From an uncultured Clostridia bacterium (GTDB lineage: Bacteria; Bacillota; Clostridia; TANB77; CAG-508), in NCBI GenBank assembly GCA_948664205.1, contig CAPNDH010000061.1, positions 1-6,194 on the forward strand: DNA of 6,194 bases, in the 5' to 3' direction. The notes below the pieces were generated by a model that was given only the letters and a program-made list of their open reading frames with translations, ran no database searches and was not told the DNA's origin. Below are positions 1-6,194 of the stretch, piece after piece (the first letter of the stretch is position 1; every line of letters begins with the position of its first letter). Position numbers and translations under genes: made by a program.

Positions 1-17
1 ACTATATTTATTTTGTT

Positions 18-57
18 TTGACTACTTACCCACTCGATTTAGCGAAGAGCCTATAAT
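18..57 (+). promoter_or_regulatory. Possible but irregular promoter for the first gene
   Basis: A perfect -10 hexamer TATAAT lies at 52-57 and a -35-like TTGACT at 18-23, but 28 bp separate them, too far for an ordinary sigma-A promoter. No better -35 sits about 17 bp upstream of the TATAAT. The gene may use the -10 with an activator, or be transcribed from outside the window. The rest of 1-105 contains no reading frame I would call. Confidence 0.25.
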
Positions 58-105
58 AAAATTGTAGTAAAAATAAAAAACTCATATCAAACAGGAGGAC
101 AAACT

Positions 106-510
106 ATGAGCGACATGAACAGATGTGTAGAATTGGCAAACGAAATGAATGAGATCATCCACGCTAACACGGAAGCGGCAAGGCAGATTAAGGCAGGACA
201 TGAGGGAACAATCTCCCGGATCATGGAAAAGCTGAGAGCTGCAAAGCAGGATCGTAACGGCATCAAGAGACGTTTCTCGTTCGGTAAGTTGTTCAGGGCA
301 AAAATGAACAAGATCACAGCAGAAGAGGCGCGGGATATGGCTCAGCAGTATAAGTACTATGCTGAAACCACAGATGCCATCGTAGAAAGCGAGGAGGAGC
401 TGGCGGATACTCAGGAACTTCTTAAGGAAGCTGATGCGTCCCTTCAGAGAAGAGAGATGATCGAGCAGCGTGCGAAGGATCTGCTTGAGGCACTTACAAT
501 GCCGGAGTAA
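106..510 (+). CDS. Hypothetical 134-aa helical protein, compositionally foreign
   Basis: I do not recognise this protein and assign no function. It starts at ATG 106 behind a perfect AGGAGG (93-98) with a 7-base spacer. The product is very polar, without a signal peptide or membrane segment. It looks almost entirely alpha-helical, with two likely coiled-coil stretches, about residues 5-50 and 70-128. A short basic patch links them (about residues 49-68, including KRRF and FRAK). Rows 121-240 are about 47% GC and use CTG, ATC, CGT, CGG and GCG codons that are rare in every other gene here, where AGA, ATA and TTA dominate. This points to recent acquisition, perhaps as cargo or an edge gene of an integrated element. 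Its own terminator follows at once, so it forms a monocistronic unit. Similar small coiled-coil proteins occur as accessory genes in conjugative elements and phages, but that is only a guess. Confidence 0.8.
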   Translation: MSDMNRCVELANEMNEIIHANTEAARQIKAGHEGTISRIMEKLRAAKQDRNGIKRRFSFGKLFRAKMNKITAEEARDMAQQYKYYAETTDAIVESEEELADTQELLKEADASLQRREMIEQRAKDLLEALTMPE

Positions 511-531
511 CAACACAGAAACAAATGAGTT

Positions 532-563
532 ACAAAACAGAGTCGTAATCGACTCTGTTTTGT
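532..563 (+). terminator. Rho-independent terminator of the first gene
   Basis: Two 14-base arms (532-545 and 550-563) are perfectly complementary around a TAAT loop. The left arm begins with an A-rich run and the right arm ends in TTTTGT, followed by more T-rich sequence. It lies 21 bases after the stop of the foreign gene. Because the A-tract lies opposite the T-tract, it could work in both directions and insulate the trpS promoter just downstream. Confidence 0.85.
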
Positions 564-586
564 GTTTACAAGTTTTAATAATATAC

Positions 587-615
587 TTGTAAAAAAAATA
601 ATAATTAGTTATAAT
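587..615 (+). promoter_or_regulatory. Sigma-A promoter upstream of the leader ORF and trpS
   Basis: The -35 hexamer TTGTAA (587-592) and -10 hexamer TATAAT (610-615) are separated by exactly 17 bp; a second overlapping TATAAT runs 615-620. Transcription would start near 622, giving trpS a leader of about 180 bases. That leader shows no T-box signature (no AGGGTGG-type motif) and no run of Trp codons. Confidence 0.65.
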
Positions 616-642
616 ATAATAGAAAGAAAAAGAGGTATAAAT

Positions 643-784
643 ATGACAAATTATTATACTATCAAGAAATGAACTTTCACACTTATATGATGAACAAGCA
701 TCAAGAAGAATATATAGTGATATAAAAAATAAATATATAATAGAATTTAAAAAGCTAGAAGAAAAATTTGAGCAAATACTATAA
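643..784 (+). pseudogene. Small leader ORF broken by a frameshift near its start
   Basis: A good ribosome site (AGAGGT, 631-636) stands 6 bases before ATG 643, but that frame reads only nine codons to TGA (670-672). The next-but-one frame is open from 647 to the TAA at 782-784 and encodes a charged, host-like helical peptide. It begins around LSRNELSHLYDEQ and ends KKLEEKFEQIL, about 41 residues from 659. That frame has no start codon of its own. The simplest reading is a gene of about 46 codons disrupted by one extra base (or a two-base loss) between 646 and 660. The alternatives are a sequencing error or programmed frameshifting. Codon use matches the host genes, unlike the foreign gene upstream. 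Its stop is 15 bases before the trpS start, as expected for an operon partner. I do not recognise a family. Confidence 0.45.
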
Positions 785-799
785 AATGGAGGAAAATAA

Positions 800-1813
800 A
801 TGTCAGAGAAAAAAAGAATATTAACAGGAGATAGACCAACAGGAAAATTACACATAGGTCATTACTTTGGCTCATTAAAAAAGAGAGTAGAAATGCAAAA
901 TTCAGGAGAATATGACCCATATATACTAATAGCAGATGTGCAAGCATTAACAGATAATTTTAATAATCCAGAAAAAGTACATAAAAATGTAAGAGAAGTA
1001 GCAATGGACTATTTAGCATGTGGAATAGACCCTAAAAAAGCAACAATATTTATACAATCTATGATACCAGAAATAGCAGAACTTACAGTATTTTATTCAA
1101 ACTTAGTAACAATAGCAAGACTTCAAAGAAACCCAACAGTAAAAACTGAAATAGCTCAAAAGAAAGAACTATTTGGAGAAAGTGTAACATATGGTTTCTT
1201 AGGTTACCCAGTAAGTCAAGCAGCAGATATAACATGTTTTGAGGGGCAACTTATACCAGTAGGAGAAGACCAACTTCCACTAATAGAACAATGTAGAGAA
1301 ATAGTAAGAAAATTTAATAGTATATATGGAGAAGTTTTAGTAGAACCAGAACCAGTATTATCAAGTGGAAAAAGAATAAAAGGACTAGATGGAAATGAAA
1401 AAATGGGAAAATCTTTAGGAAATGCAATATACTTATCAGATAGTGAAGAAGAAATAACAAAAAAAGTAATGAGTGCAGTAACAGACCCAGGAAGAATAAA
1501 AAAAGATGATAAAGGAAATCCTGATATATGTATGGTATCATACTACCACAAATTATTTAGTACTAAAGACGAAGTAAAAACAGTATGTGAAGAATGTAAA
1601 GCAGGAGCCAGAGGCTGTGTAGCATGTAAAAGACAGCTTGCAAAAAACATATCAGAAACACTAAAACCAATAAGAGAAAAAAGAGCATATTATGAACAAC
1701 ATCCAGAAGAAGTAGATAAAATTCTAATGGAAGGAACCAAAAAAGCACAGCAAGTAGCGAAAGAAACAATGAAAAAAGTAAAAGAGGCAATGAAGTTAGA
1801 TTATTTTAATTAG
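800..1813 (+). CDS. trpS: Tryptophanyl-tRNA synthetase
   Basis: This class I aminoacyl-tRNA synthetase charges tRNA-Trp with tryptophan in the cytoplasm. At 337 residues it is the normal bacterial length. The N-terminus has TGDRPTGKLHIGHYFGSL with the HIGH box at residues 18-21. The ATP-binding KMSKS loop appears as KMGKS at 201-205, and GEDQ (155-158) lies in the usual dimer and active-site region. Near the C-terminal domain are cysteines 244, 266, 273 and 276, spaced C-x21-C-x6-C-x2-C, plus Cys263. This closely matches the C-x22-C-x6-C-x2-C pattern I recall for the [4Fe-4S]-containing TrpRS of Thermotoga maritima, which is thought to sit near the tRNA anticodon. The ATG at 800 follows GGAGG (788-792) with a 7-base gap. 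The gene lies behind a sigma-A promoter and the broken leader ORF. The stop TAG (1811-1813) touches a tandem repeat. Trp codons are absent from the protein itself. Confidence 0.97.
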   Translation: MSEKKRILTGDRPTGKLHIGHYFGSLKKRVEMQNSGEYDPYILIADVQALTDNFNNPEKVHKNVREVAMDYLACGIDPKKATIFIQSMIPEIAELTVFYSNLVTIARLQRNPTVKTEIAQKKELFGESVTYGFLGYPVSQAADITCFEGQLIPVGEDQLPLIEQCREIVRKFNSIYGEVLVEPEPVLSSGKRIKGLDGNEKMGKSLGNAIYLSDSEEEITKKVMSAVTDPGRIKKDDKGNPDICMVSYYHKLFSTKDEVKTVCEECKAGARGCVACKRQLAKNISETLKPIREKRAYYEQHPEEVDKILMEGTKKAQQVAKETMKKVKEAMKLDYFN

Positions 1814-1850
1814 AAGTTGGAGGTTGGAAGTCAGAGGTTAGAAGTTAGAA
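1813..1850 (+). repeat. 7-bp tandem repeat, consensus GARGTTR
   Basis: Five full heptamers and a three-base partial run end to end from the last base of the trpS stop codon: units start at 1813, 1820, 1827, 1834 and 1841. Each fits GARGTTR except the third, which has GTC in place of GTT. The phase is perfect, with no indels. Purine-rich heptamer repeats like this are known as dispersed intergenic repeats in several bacterial genomes; whether this one is dispersed cannot be seen here. Confidence 0.8.
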
Positions 1851-1884
1851 TTTTGGCAACTTATTCGAAAGAATAGCCAAAATT
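1849..1884 (+). terminator. Hairpin after trpS, weak terminator or repeat component
   Basis: Arms AATTTTGGC (1849-1857) and GCCAAAATT (1876-1884) pair. Inside them TATTC (1862-1866) pairs with GAATA (1871-1875) around a GAAA tetraloop, leaving a four-base bulge AACT on the left. Only a short T-stretch follows (TTTAATT), so termination may be partial. It sits 36 bases after the trpS stop and directly abuts the heptamer repeat, so it may belong to the same repeat element. Confidence 0.5.
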
Positions 1885-1916
1885 TAATTCCTAGCATTTA
1901 ACCTAAAAAAGATGTA

Positions 1917-1950
1917 GGGTCAGCGCCGTCCGCTGTCCGCTCTCCAGCGA
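1917..1950. repeat. GC-rich block with 7-bp repeats
   Basis: In this AT-rich spacer, 1917-1950 is an abrupt GC-rich island. GTCCGCT is repeated exactly at 1928-1934 and 1935-1941, followed in the same 7-base phase by the related CTCCAGC (1942-1948). It is noncoding in any convincing frame. Together with the heptamer array and hairpin upstream it suggests a composite dispersed repeat filling the trpS-phosphatase gap (1814-1989). I see no clear promoter in that gap. Confidence 0.55.
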
Positions 1951-1989
1951 AATTGCTTAAATAAACTGTAAAAAATAAGGAGAAATAAA

Positions 1990-3803
<1,814 letters not shown>

Positions 3804-3825
3804 AAAATAAAAGGAGGAAAATAAA

Positions 3826-4512
3826 ATGAAAAAGAAAATGATTGTAATAGTAGCAATATTAGCATTAATTATAGTAGGAGTAATAGGTTACTTTGCTACA
3901 TTAGATTTAAAACAAGGGGTTACTTTAAGAAAAGAAGTAAATACAATAGGAAAATTAGATATAACTAAAGATGAAATAGATATGACAATAAAAACAAAAG
4001 GAGACTATGCTGTAGTAGAAAAAACAATAAAAGAATATTTAAATAATTATTCTATTAATATAAAAGAAGCGATGAATATAATGCAAGACAAAAAAATGGC
4101 AGAGATTTTAACAGTAGATAATTATAAAAATGATGGACCAGAATTTACAAATTCAAAAGAATATATAAGTAAAGCAAAAACAGACTTTAATGAAAAAATG
4201 AATCTATTAATAAGTATGACAAGCGAAGAAAAAATGATGCAAGAAATAGAAAATAAAAATTTAGACAGTAATTTTGTAGAACTATACAGAGAGTTAATGC
4301 TAGGAGACAAAATGGAAGAAGACTTAAAACAAATGGTAAAAAGTTTAGAAGAAGCAAGTACTACTATAAATAATATATTAGATACTCAAGAAAAAGTTAT
4401 AGATTTATTAATAAATAATAAAGGAAAATGGGAAGTAGAAGGAAATCAAATACAATTTAGTACACAAAAATTAGTAAACGAATATAACAGTTTAATAAGT
4501 AGCTTGCAATAA
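3826..4512 (+). CDS. Membrane-anchored helical protein of unknown function
   Basis: This 228-aa protein has no function I can assign. Its N-terminus, MKKK then about residues 5-24 of uninterrupted hydrophobics, is a signal anchor or uncleaved signal peptide. There is no lipobox cysteine, so a lipoprotein is unlikely, and the protein contains no cysteine at all. The remainder (about 30-228) is highly charged and mostly helical, predicted outside the membrane. It contains conserved-looking patches TKGDYAVVEKTIKEYL (57-72), ENKNLDSNFVELYRELMLGD (142-161) and NNKGKWEVEGNQIQF (197-211). I have the impression of similar proteins near obgE in other clostridia, but cannot verify it. The ATG follows AAGGAGG (3811-3817) with an 8-base gap and is 22 bases after obgE, which implies co-transcription. 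Codon use matches the neighbours. Confidence 0.88.
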   Translation: MKKKMIVIVAILALIIVGVIGYFATLDLKQGVTLRKEVNTIGKLDITKDEIDMTIKTKGDYAVVEKTIKEYLNNYSINIKEAMNIMQDKKMAEILTVDNYKNDGPEFTNSKEYISKAKTDFNEKMNLLISMTSEEKMMQEIENKNLDSNFVELYRELMLGDKMEEDLKQMVKSLEEASTTINNILDTQEKVIDLLINNKGKWEVEGNQIQFSTQKLVNEYNSLISSLQ

Positions 4513-4554
4513 TTATAGTTATTATTCACAGTAGTACTATAAAAGTCCACTCCC

Positions 4555-4664
4555 AGTAAGTAATATATTTTATTTTTTTATTTCGCCCTTCAAGAAAAAG
4601 GGTATTACCTCGCGATATGAGGGCTGTCGGGACTTCATTACAAAAATAAAATATGTTACTTACT
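4555..4664. other. Long-stem inverted-repeat element with structured GC-richer core (ncRNA or MITE-like)
   Basis: Arms 4555-4577 and 4642-4664 are complementary over all 23 positions, with one G-T pair (T4564 with G4655). The 64-base core (4578-4641) is clearly richer in G and C than its surroundings. It can form CCCTT-(7)-AAGGG at 4586-4602 and CCTC-(7)-GAGG at 4607-4621, then a single-stranded-looking GTCGGGAC segment. No reading frame crosses it. The overall shape, a long AT stem with a multi-hairpin head, suits either a structured RNA or a small nonautonomous transposable element. I see no obvious target duplication. A possible minus-strand promoter lies beside it: -10 TATAAT read from 4709 to 4704, with a poor -35. 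Strand and class are therefore left open. It occupies the middle of the 285-base gap before lexA. Confidence 0.6.
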
Positions 4665-4712
4665 TCACGCTAGTGTAAAGAAAATGACCATGAATAGTAA
4701 CAAATTATAAAA

Positions 4713-4747
4713 AATGTCAAACAAATTTAAAACTTTTGTTTGACATT
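4713..4747 (+). terminator. 13-bp perfect inverted repeat overlapping the lexA -35; terminator or operator
   Basis: Arms at 4713-4725 and 4735-4747 (AATGTCAAACAAA and its exact complement) enclose a 9-base loop, and T-rich sequence CTTTTGTTT follows. For transcripts arriving from the left this is a plausible rho-independent terminator. The right arm also contains the lexA -35 hexamer, so the dyad could equally be bound by a regulator. Nested inside it is AAACTTTTGTTT (4730-4741), a weakened form of the Gram-positive SOS box core GAAC-N4-GTTC. Confidence 0.5.
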
Positions 4748-4768
4748 CTTTTGTTTGTGTGATATGAT
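4740..4768 (+). promoter_or_regulatory. Near-consensus sigma-A promoter of lexA
   Basis: TTGACA at 4740-4745 and TATGAT at 4763-4768 are spaced by exactly 17 bp, one mismatch from full consensus. Transcription should start around 4775, leaving a leader of about 23 bases before the lexA ATG. The promoter is strong enough that repression would be expected, consistent with LexA autoregulation. Confidence 0.85.
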
Positions 4769-4797
4769 ATAGAAAATAAAAATTAGGAGTGATGTAA

Positions 4798-5454
4798 ATG
4801 AGAACAAAAAAAGACCCTATGGAATTAAATAAAAGAGAAAAAGCAATATTAAAATTTATACAAAAAAATGTTGAAACAAAAGGATACCCACCATCAGTAA
4901 GGGAAATAGGAAAAGCAGTAGGTTTAAGTTCAACAGCCACAGTACATAGTTATTTAGCAAAATTAACTGAAAAAGGTTACATTAAAAAGGAAAACCAAAA
5001 AGGAAGAACTTTAAAATTATTAAAAGGAGCAGATAACAAAGAAATAGCTAAAGAACCTAAAAATTACTACACAGGAAGAGAAATGGTAGAAGTACCAGTA
5101 ATAGGCAAAATTACAGCAGGAGAACCAATTTTAGCAGTAGAAAATATAACAGATACATTCCCAATTCCAATTGATTTCGTAGGAAATAGTGAAAGCTTTA
5201 TGCTTACAGTACGTGGAGAAAGCATGATAGAAGCGGGAATACTAAATGGAGATTATATACTAGTAAAAAAACAAAATACAGCTAATAATGGAGAAATAGT
5301 AGTTGCATTAATAGGAGAAGAAGCAACAGTAAAAACCTTCTATAAAGAAAAAGATCATATAAGGTTGCAACCAGAAAACAGCACAATGGATCCAATAATA
5401 GTACCAAACTGTGAAATACTAGGAAAAGTAGCAGGAGTATTTAGAAAAATGTAA
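4798..5454 (+). CDS. lexA: LexA repressor of the SOS response
   Basis: LexA represses DNA-damage genes and cleaves itself when RecA filaments form on single-stranded DNA. The 218-aa protein has an N-terminal winged helix-turn-helix (about residues 8-75), with [17 protein letters not shown] followed by the recognition helix around 45-58. The self-cleavage site is Ala107-Gly108 in IGKITAGEP. The S24-type peptidase domain follows, with nucleophile Ser142 in RGESM and general base Lys179 in ATVKT. The C-terminal [14 protein letters not shown] is typical. ATG 4798 has AGGAG (4785-4789) 8 bases upstream. Met8 lies where many family members start, but it lacks a ribosome site, so the longer form is kept. 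A near-consensus promoter lies upstream, with only a degenerate candidate SOS box. A small membrane-protein gene follows after 23 bases and is probably in the same transcript. Confidence 0.97.
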   Translation: MRTKKDPMELNKREKAILKFIQKNVETKGYPPSVREIGKAVGLSSTATVHSYLAKLTEKGYIKKENQKGRTLKLLKGADNKEIAKEPKNYYTGREMVEVPVIGKITAGEPILAVENITDTFPIPIDFVGNSESFMLTVRGESMIEAGILNGDYILVKKQNTANNGEIVVALIGEEATVKTFYKEKDHIRLQPENSTMDPIIVPNCEILGKVAGVFRKM

Positions 5455-5477
5455 TTAAATAAGAATGGAGAATAAAT

Positions 5478-5930
5478 ATGGCAACACTAAAAAAATTCTT
5501 AATGTATGGTTCTTGGATATTACTATTTTTTATATTCTCACAAATTATGATATTTATAGCAATAAATACAACATATAAATATAAAAAGGTAGAATCATAT
5601 TCAACATTAATAACACAAGCAGAAGTAAAAGCAACATCAGTAAACGGTTTTGCTAAATGCAAAGTAAAATCAGGAGCACAAAATAAATATATAAAAATAG
5701 ATTGCTATTCAAAAAATGATGTTTTAATGGGAACCAAATACATAAAAATAGAAACAAATGAAGAACAAGAATTTGAAGTTAGGTTTAATTATAGCAAAGT
5801 AGATAATGCAAAAGTAAACATAGTAGATCAAATACCACAAGATATAGAAGAAGATCAAACAATGTCAGATCCAAAAATGAATGCAGCAATGCTAATTAGT
5901 GCATTAATATTATTAATAACATTTGGATAA
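5478..5930 (+). CDS. Small protein with hydrophobic segments at both ends, unknown function
   Basis: I do not recognise this 150-aa protein. Residues about 9-30 form a strongly hydrophobic segment after a short basic start (MATLKK). Residues about 40-118 look beta-rich, with alternating patterns such as AEVKATSV, KYIKIDCYS and EQEFEVRFNY, and two cysteines (61 and 76) that could form a disulfide if the domain is external. An acidic linker (QDIEEDQTMSDPK, 121-133) leads to a second hydrophobic stretch, 134-149, that ends with the protein itself. The middle domain vaguely recalls FxLYD-type extracytoplasmic modules, but this is a weak resemblance. The ATG follows GGAG (5467-5470) with a 7-base spacer and sits 23 bases after lexA without an intervening promoter or terminator, so expression probably follows lexA and may be SOS-induced. 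The very short C-terminal tail raises the possibility of truncation, although no continuation frame is visible downstream. Confidence 0.85.
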   Translation: MATLKKFLMYGSWILLFFIFSQIMIFIAINTTYKYKKVESYSTLITQAEVKATSVNGFAKCKVKSGAQNKYIKIDCYSKNDVLMGTKYIKIETNEEQEFEVRFNYSKVDNAKVNIVDQIPQDIEEDQTMSDPKMNAAMLISALILLITFG

Positions 5931-5940
5931 GAAGAATAAA

Positions 5941-5992
5941 ATATATATTGTAGAAGATATTTAGTTATAAAATATCTTCTACAAATATGTAT
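5941..5992 (+). terminator. Long AT-rich hairpin ending the lexA operon
   Basis: Perfect 14-base arms (5949-5962 and 5970-5983, TGTAGAAGATATTT and its complement) flank a 7-base loop. Allowing one bulged A at 5984, pairing extends eight further pairs out to 5941 and 5992. It starts 11 bases after the last stop codon. A T-run does not follow, so it is not a textbook terminator; it may protect the mRNA 3' end or act in both directions. The rest of 5993-6083 is AT-rich with only a weak 7-bp dyad (5994-6000 with 6025-6031). Confidence 0.6.
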
Positions 5993-6083
5993 ATAATTAC
6001 ATTATTGAAGAAATCAAATTTGTAGTAATTAAAGTGTTCAAATAACAATAATGAAAAAAATACAAAAAAATTTAAAATAAGTA

Positions 6084-6112
6084 TTGACAATTTATATAAA
6101 ATCTTGTATACT
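6084..6112 (+). promoter_or_regulatory. Sigma-A promoter of the tRNA gene, with upstream A-tracts
   Basis: TTGACA (6084-6089) and TATACT (6107-6112) are spaced by 17 bp. Runs of A at about 6053-6079 resemble an UP element, which is common at stable-RNA promoters. Transcription would begin near 6119, about 15 bases before the mature tRNA 5' end, and likely continues into further tRNA genes beyond the window. Confidence 0.85.
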
Positions 6113-6133
6113 TAATCTCGTCGAAAGAAACAA

Positions 6134-6194
6134 GGTCGCTTAGCTCAGCTGGGAGAGCATCTGCCTTACAAGCAGGGGGTCATAGGTTCGAGCC
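6134..6194 (+). tRNA. tRNA-Val (anticodon UAC), cut by the window end
   Basis: The gene starts with acceptor strand GGTCGCT (6134-6140). D-arm stems are GCTC (6143-6146) and GAGC (6155-6158), and the anticodon stem is TCTGC/GCAGG. The loop CTTACAA (6165-6171) places anticodon TAC at 6167-6169, which reads GUA and other Val codons. A five-base variable region (6177-6181) and the T-arm with TTCGAGC loop (6187-6193) follow. The 3' T-stem and the acceptor strand lie outside the window, so pairing of the acceptor cannot be checked. It is the usual cytoplasmic tRNA-Val sequence type. Confidence 0.95.

Noticed and set aside
669..725. 19-codon ORF starting ATG 669 in the trpS leader
   Set aside because: It has no ribosome site and overlaps the better-supported broken ORF in a different frame; likely chance.
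82..855. 257-codon open frame on the minus strand
   Set aside because: It runs antisense across the foreign gene, its terminator, the trpS promoter and the trpS start, has no ribosome site, and its peptide has no domain-like character. It is a shadow of AT-rich sequence.
1314..1790. Two minus-strand open frames of 75 codons inside trpS
   Set aside because: Both are low-complexity Leu/Phe/Tyr-rich shadows opposite an A-rich coding strand, with no RBS.
4513..4542. 7-bp dyad TTATAGT/ACTATAA after the obgE-operon membrane-protein gene
   Set aside because: The stem is short and AT-rich with a 16-base loop and no T-run; too weak to call a terminator.
4596..4640. T-box-like motif: AGGGTATTACCTCGCG resembles the T-box consensus AGGGTGGTACCGCG
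   Set aside because: The tRNA-end-binding TGG is missing and there is no Stem I or specifier loop upstream. The downstream complement expected for the antiterminator is absent, and lexA is not a typical T-box target.
4792..4797. ATG-TAA start-stop just before lexA
   Set aside because: Its spacing from AGGAG is only 2 bases, too short for efficient initiation; the lexA ATG six bases later is correctly spaced.

Overview
The window looks like a chromosomal segment of an AT-rich, low-GC Firmicute, most likely a member of the Clostridia. A sampled row of trpS (841-900) is about 30% GC. The host-like genes use ATA for Ile, AGA for Arg and TTA/CTA for Leu almost exclusively, ribosome-binding sites are strong AGGAGG types, and the promoters read as near-consensus sigma-A sites. 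No species can be named from sequence alone.

Layout. Positions 1-570 hold a compositionally foreign cassette: one 134-aa helical protein of unknown function with its own RBS and a near-perfect hairpin terminator. Sampled rows 121-240 there are about 47% GC. Next comes a sigma-A promoter (587-615) whose transcript carries a small frameshifted reading frame (643-784) and then trpS. The encoded tryptophanyl-tRNA synthetase carries a C-terminal four-cysteine pattern like that of the iron-sulfur form of the enzyme. A repeat-rich spacer (1813-1950) follows: a purine-rich 7-bp tandem repeat, a hairpin, and a GC-rich block with its own 7-bp repeats. The rightward genes for a histidine-phosphatase-superfamily protein, the ribosome-associated GTPase Obg, and a membrane-anchored protein of unknown function then lie 14-22 bp apart and look like one operon.

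The gap from 4513 to 4797 is the most unusual noncoding stretch. It has a 23-bp long-armed inverted repeat capped by a GC-richer core that can form two more hairpins (4555-4664). After that come a second inverted repeat overlapping the -35 box, a nearly perfect TTGACA-17-TATGAT promoter, and lexA, the SOS repressor. The cleavage site and Ser/Lys catalytic residues of LexA are visible. Downstream of lexA, probably in the same transcript, is a small protein with a hydrophobic segment at each end. The window closes with a long AT-rich hairpin, a consensus promoter behind A-tracts, and the first 61 bases of a tRNA-Val(UAC) gene cut off by the window edge.

Functionally, the window is mostly translation and ribosome housekeeping (trpS, obgE, tRNA-Val) plus DNA-damage control (lexA). 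Two conserved-looking membrane proteins of unknown role and several candidate dispersed or structured noncoding elements are interspersed. I see no complete new multi-gene defence or mobile system. The best leads are the structured element upstream of lexA, the repeat block after trpS, the frameshifted leader ORF, and the lexA-linked membrane protein.
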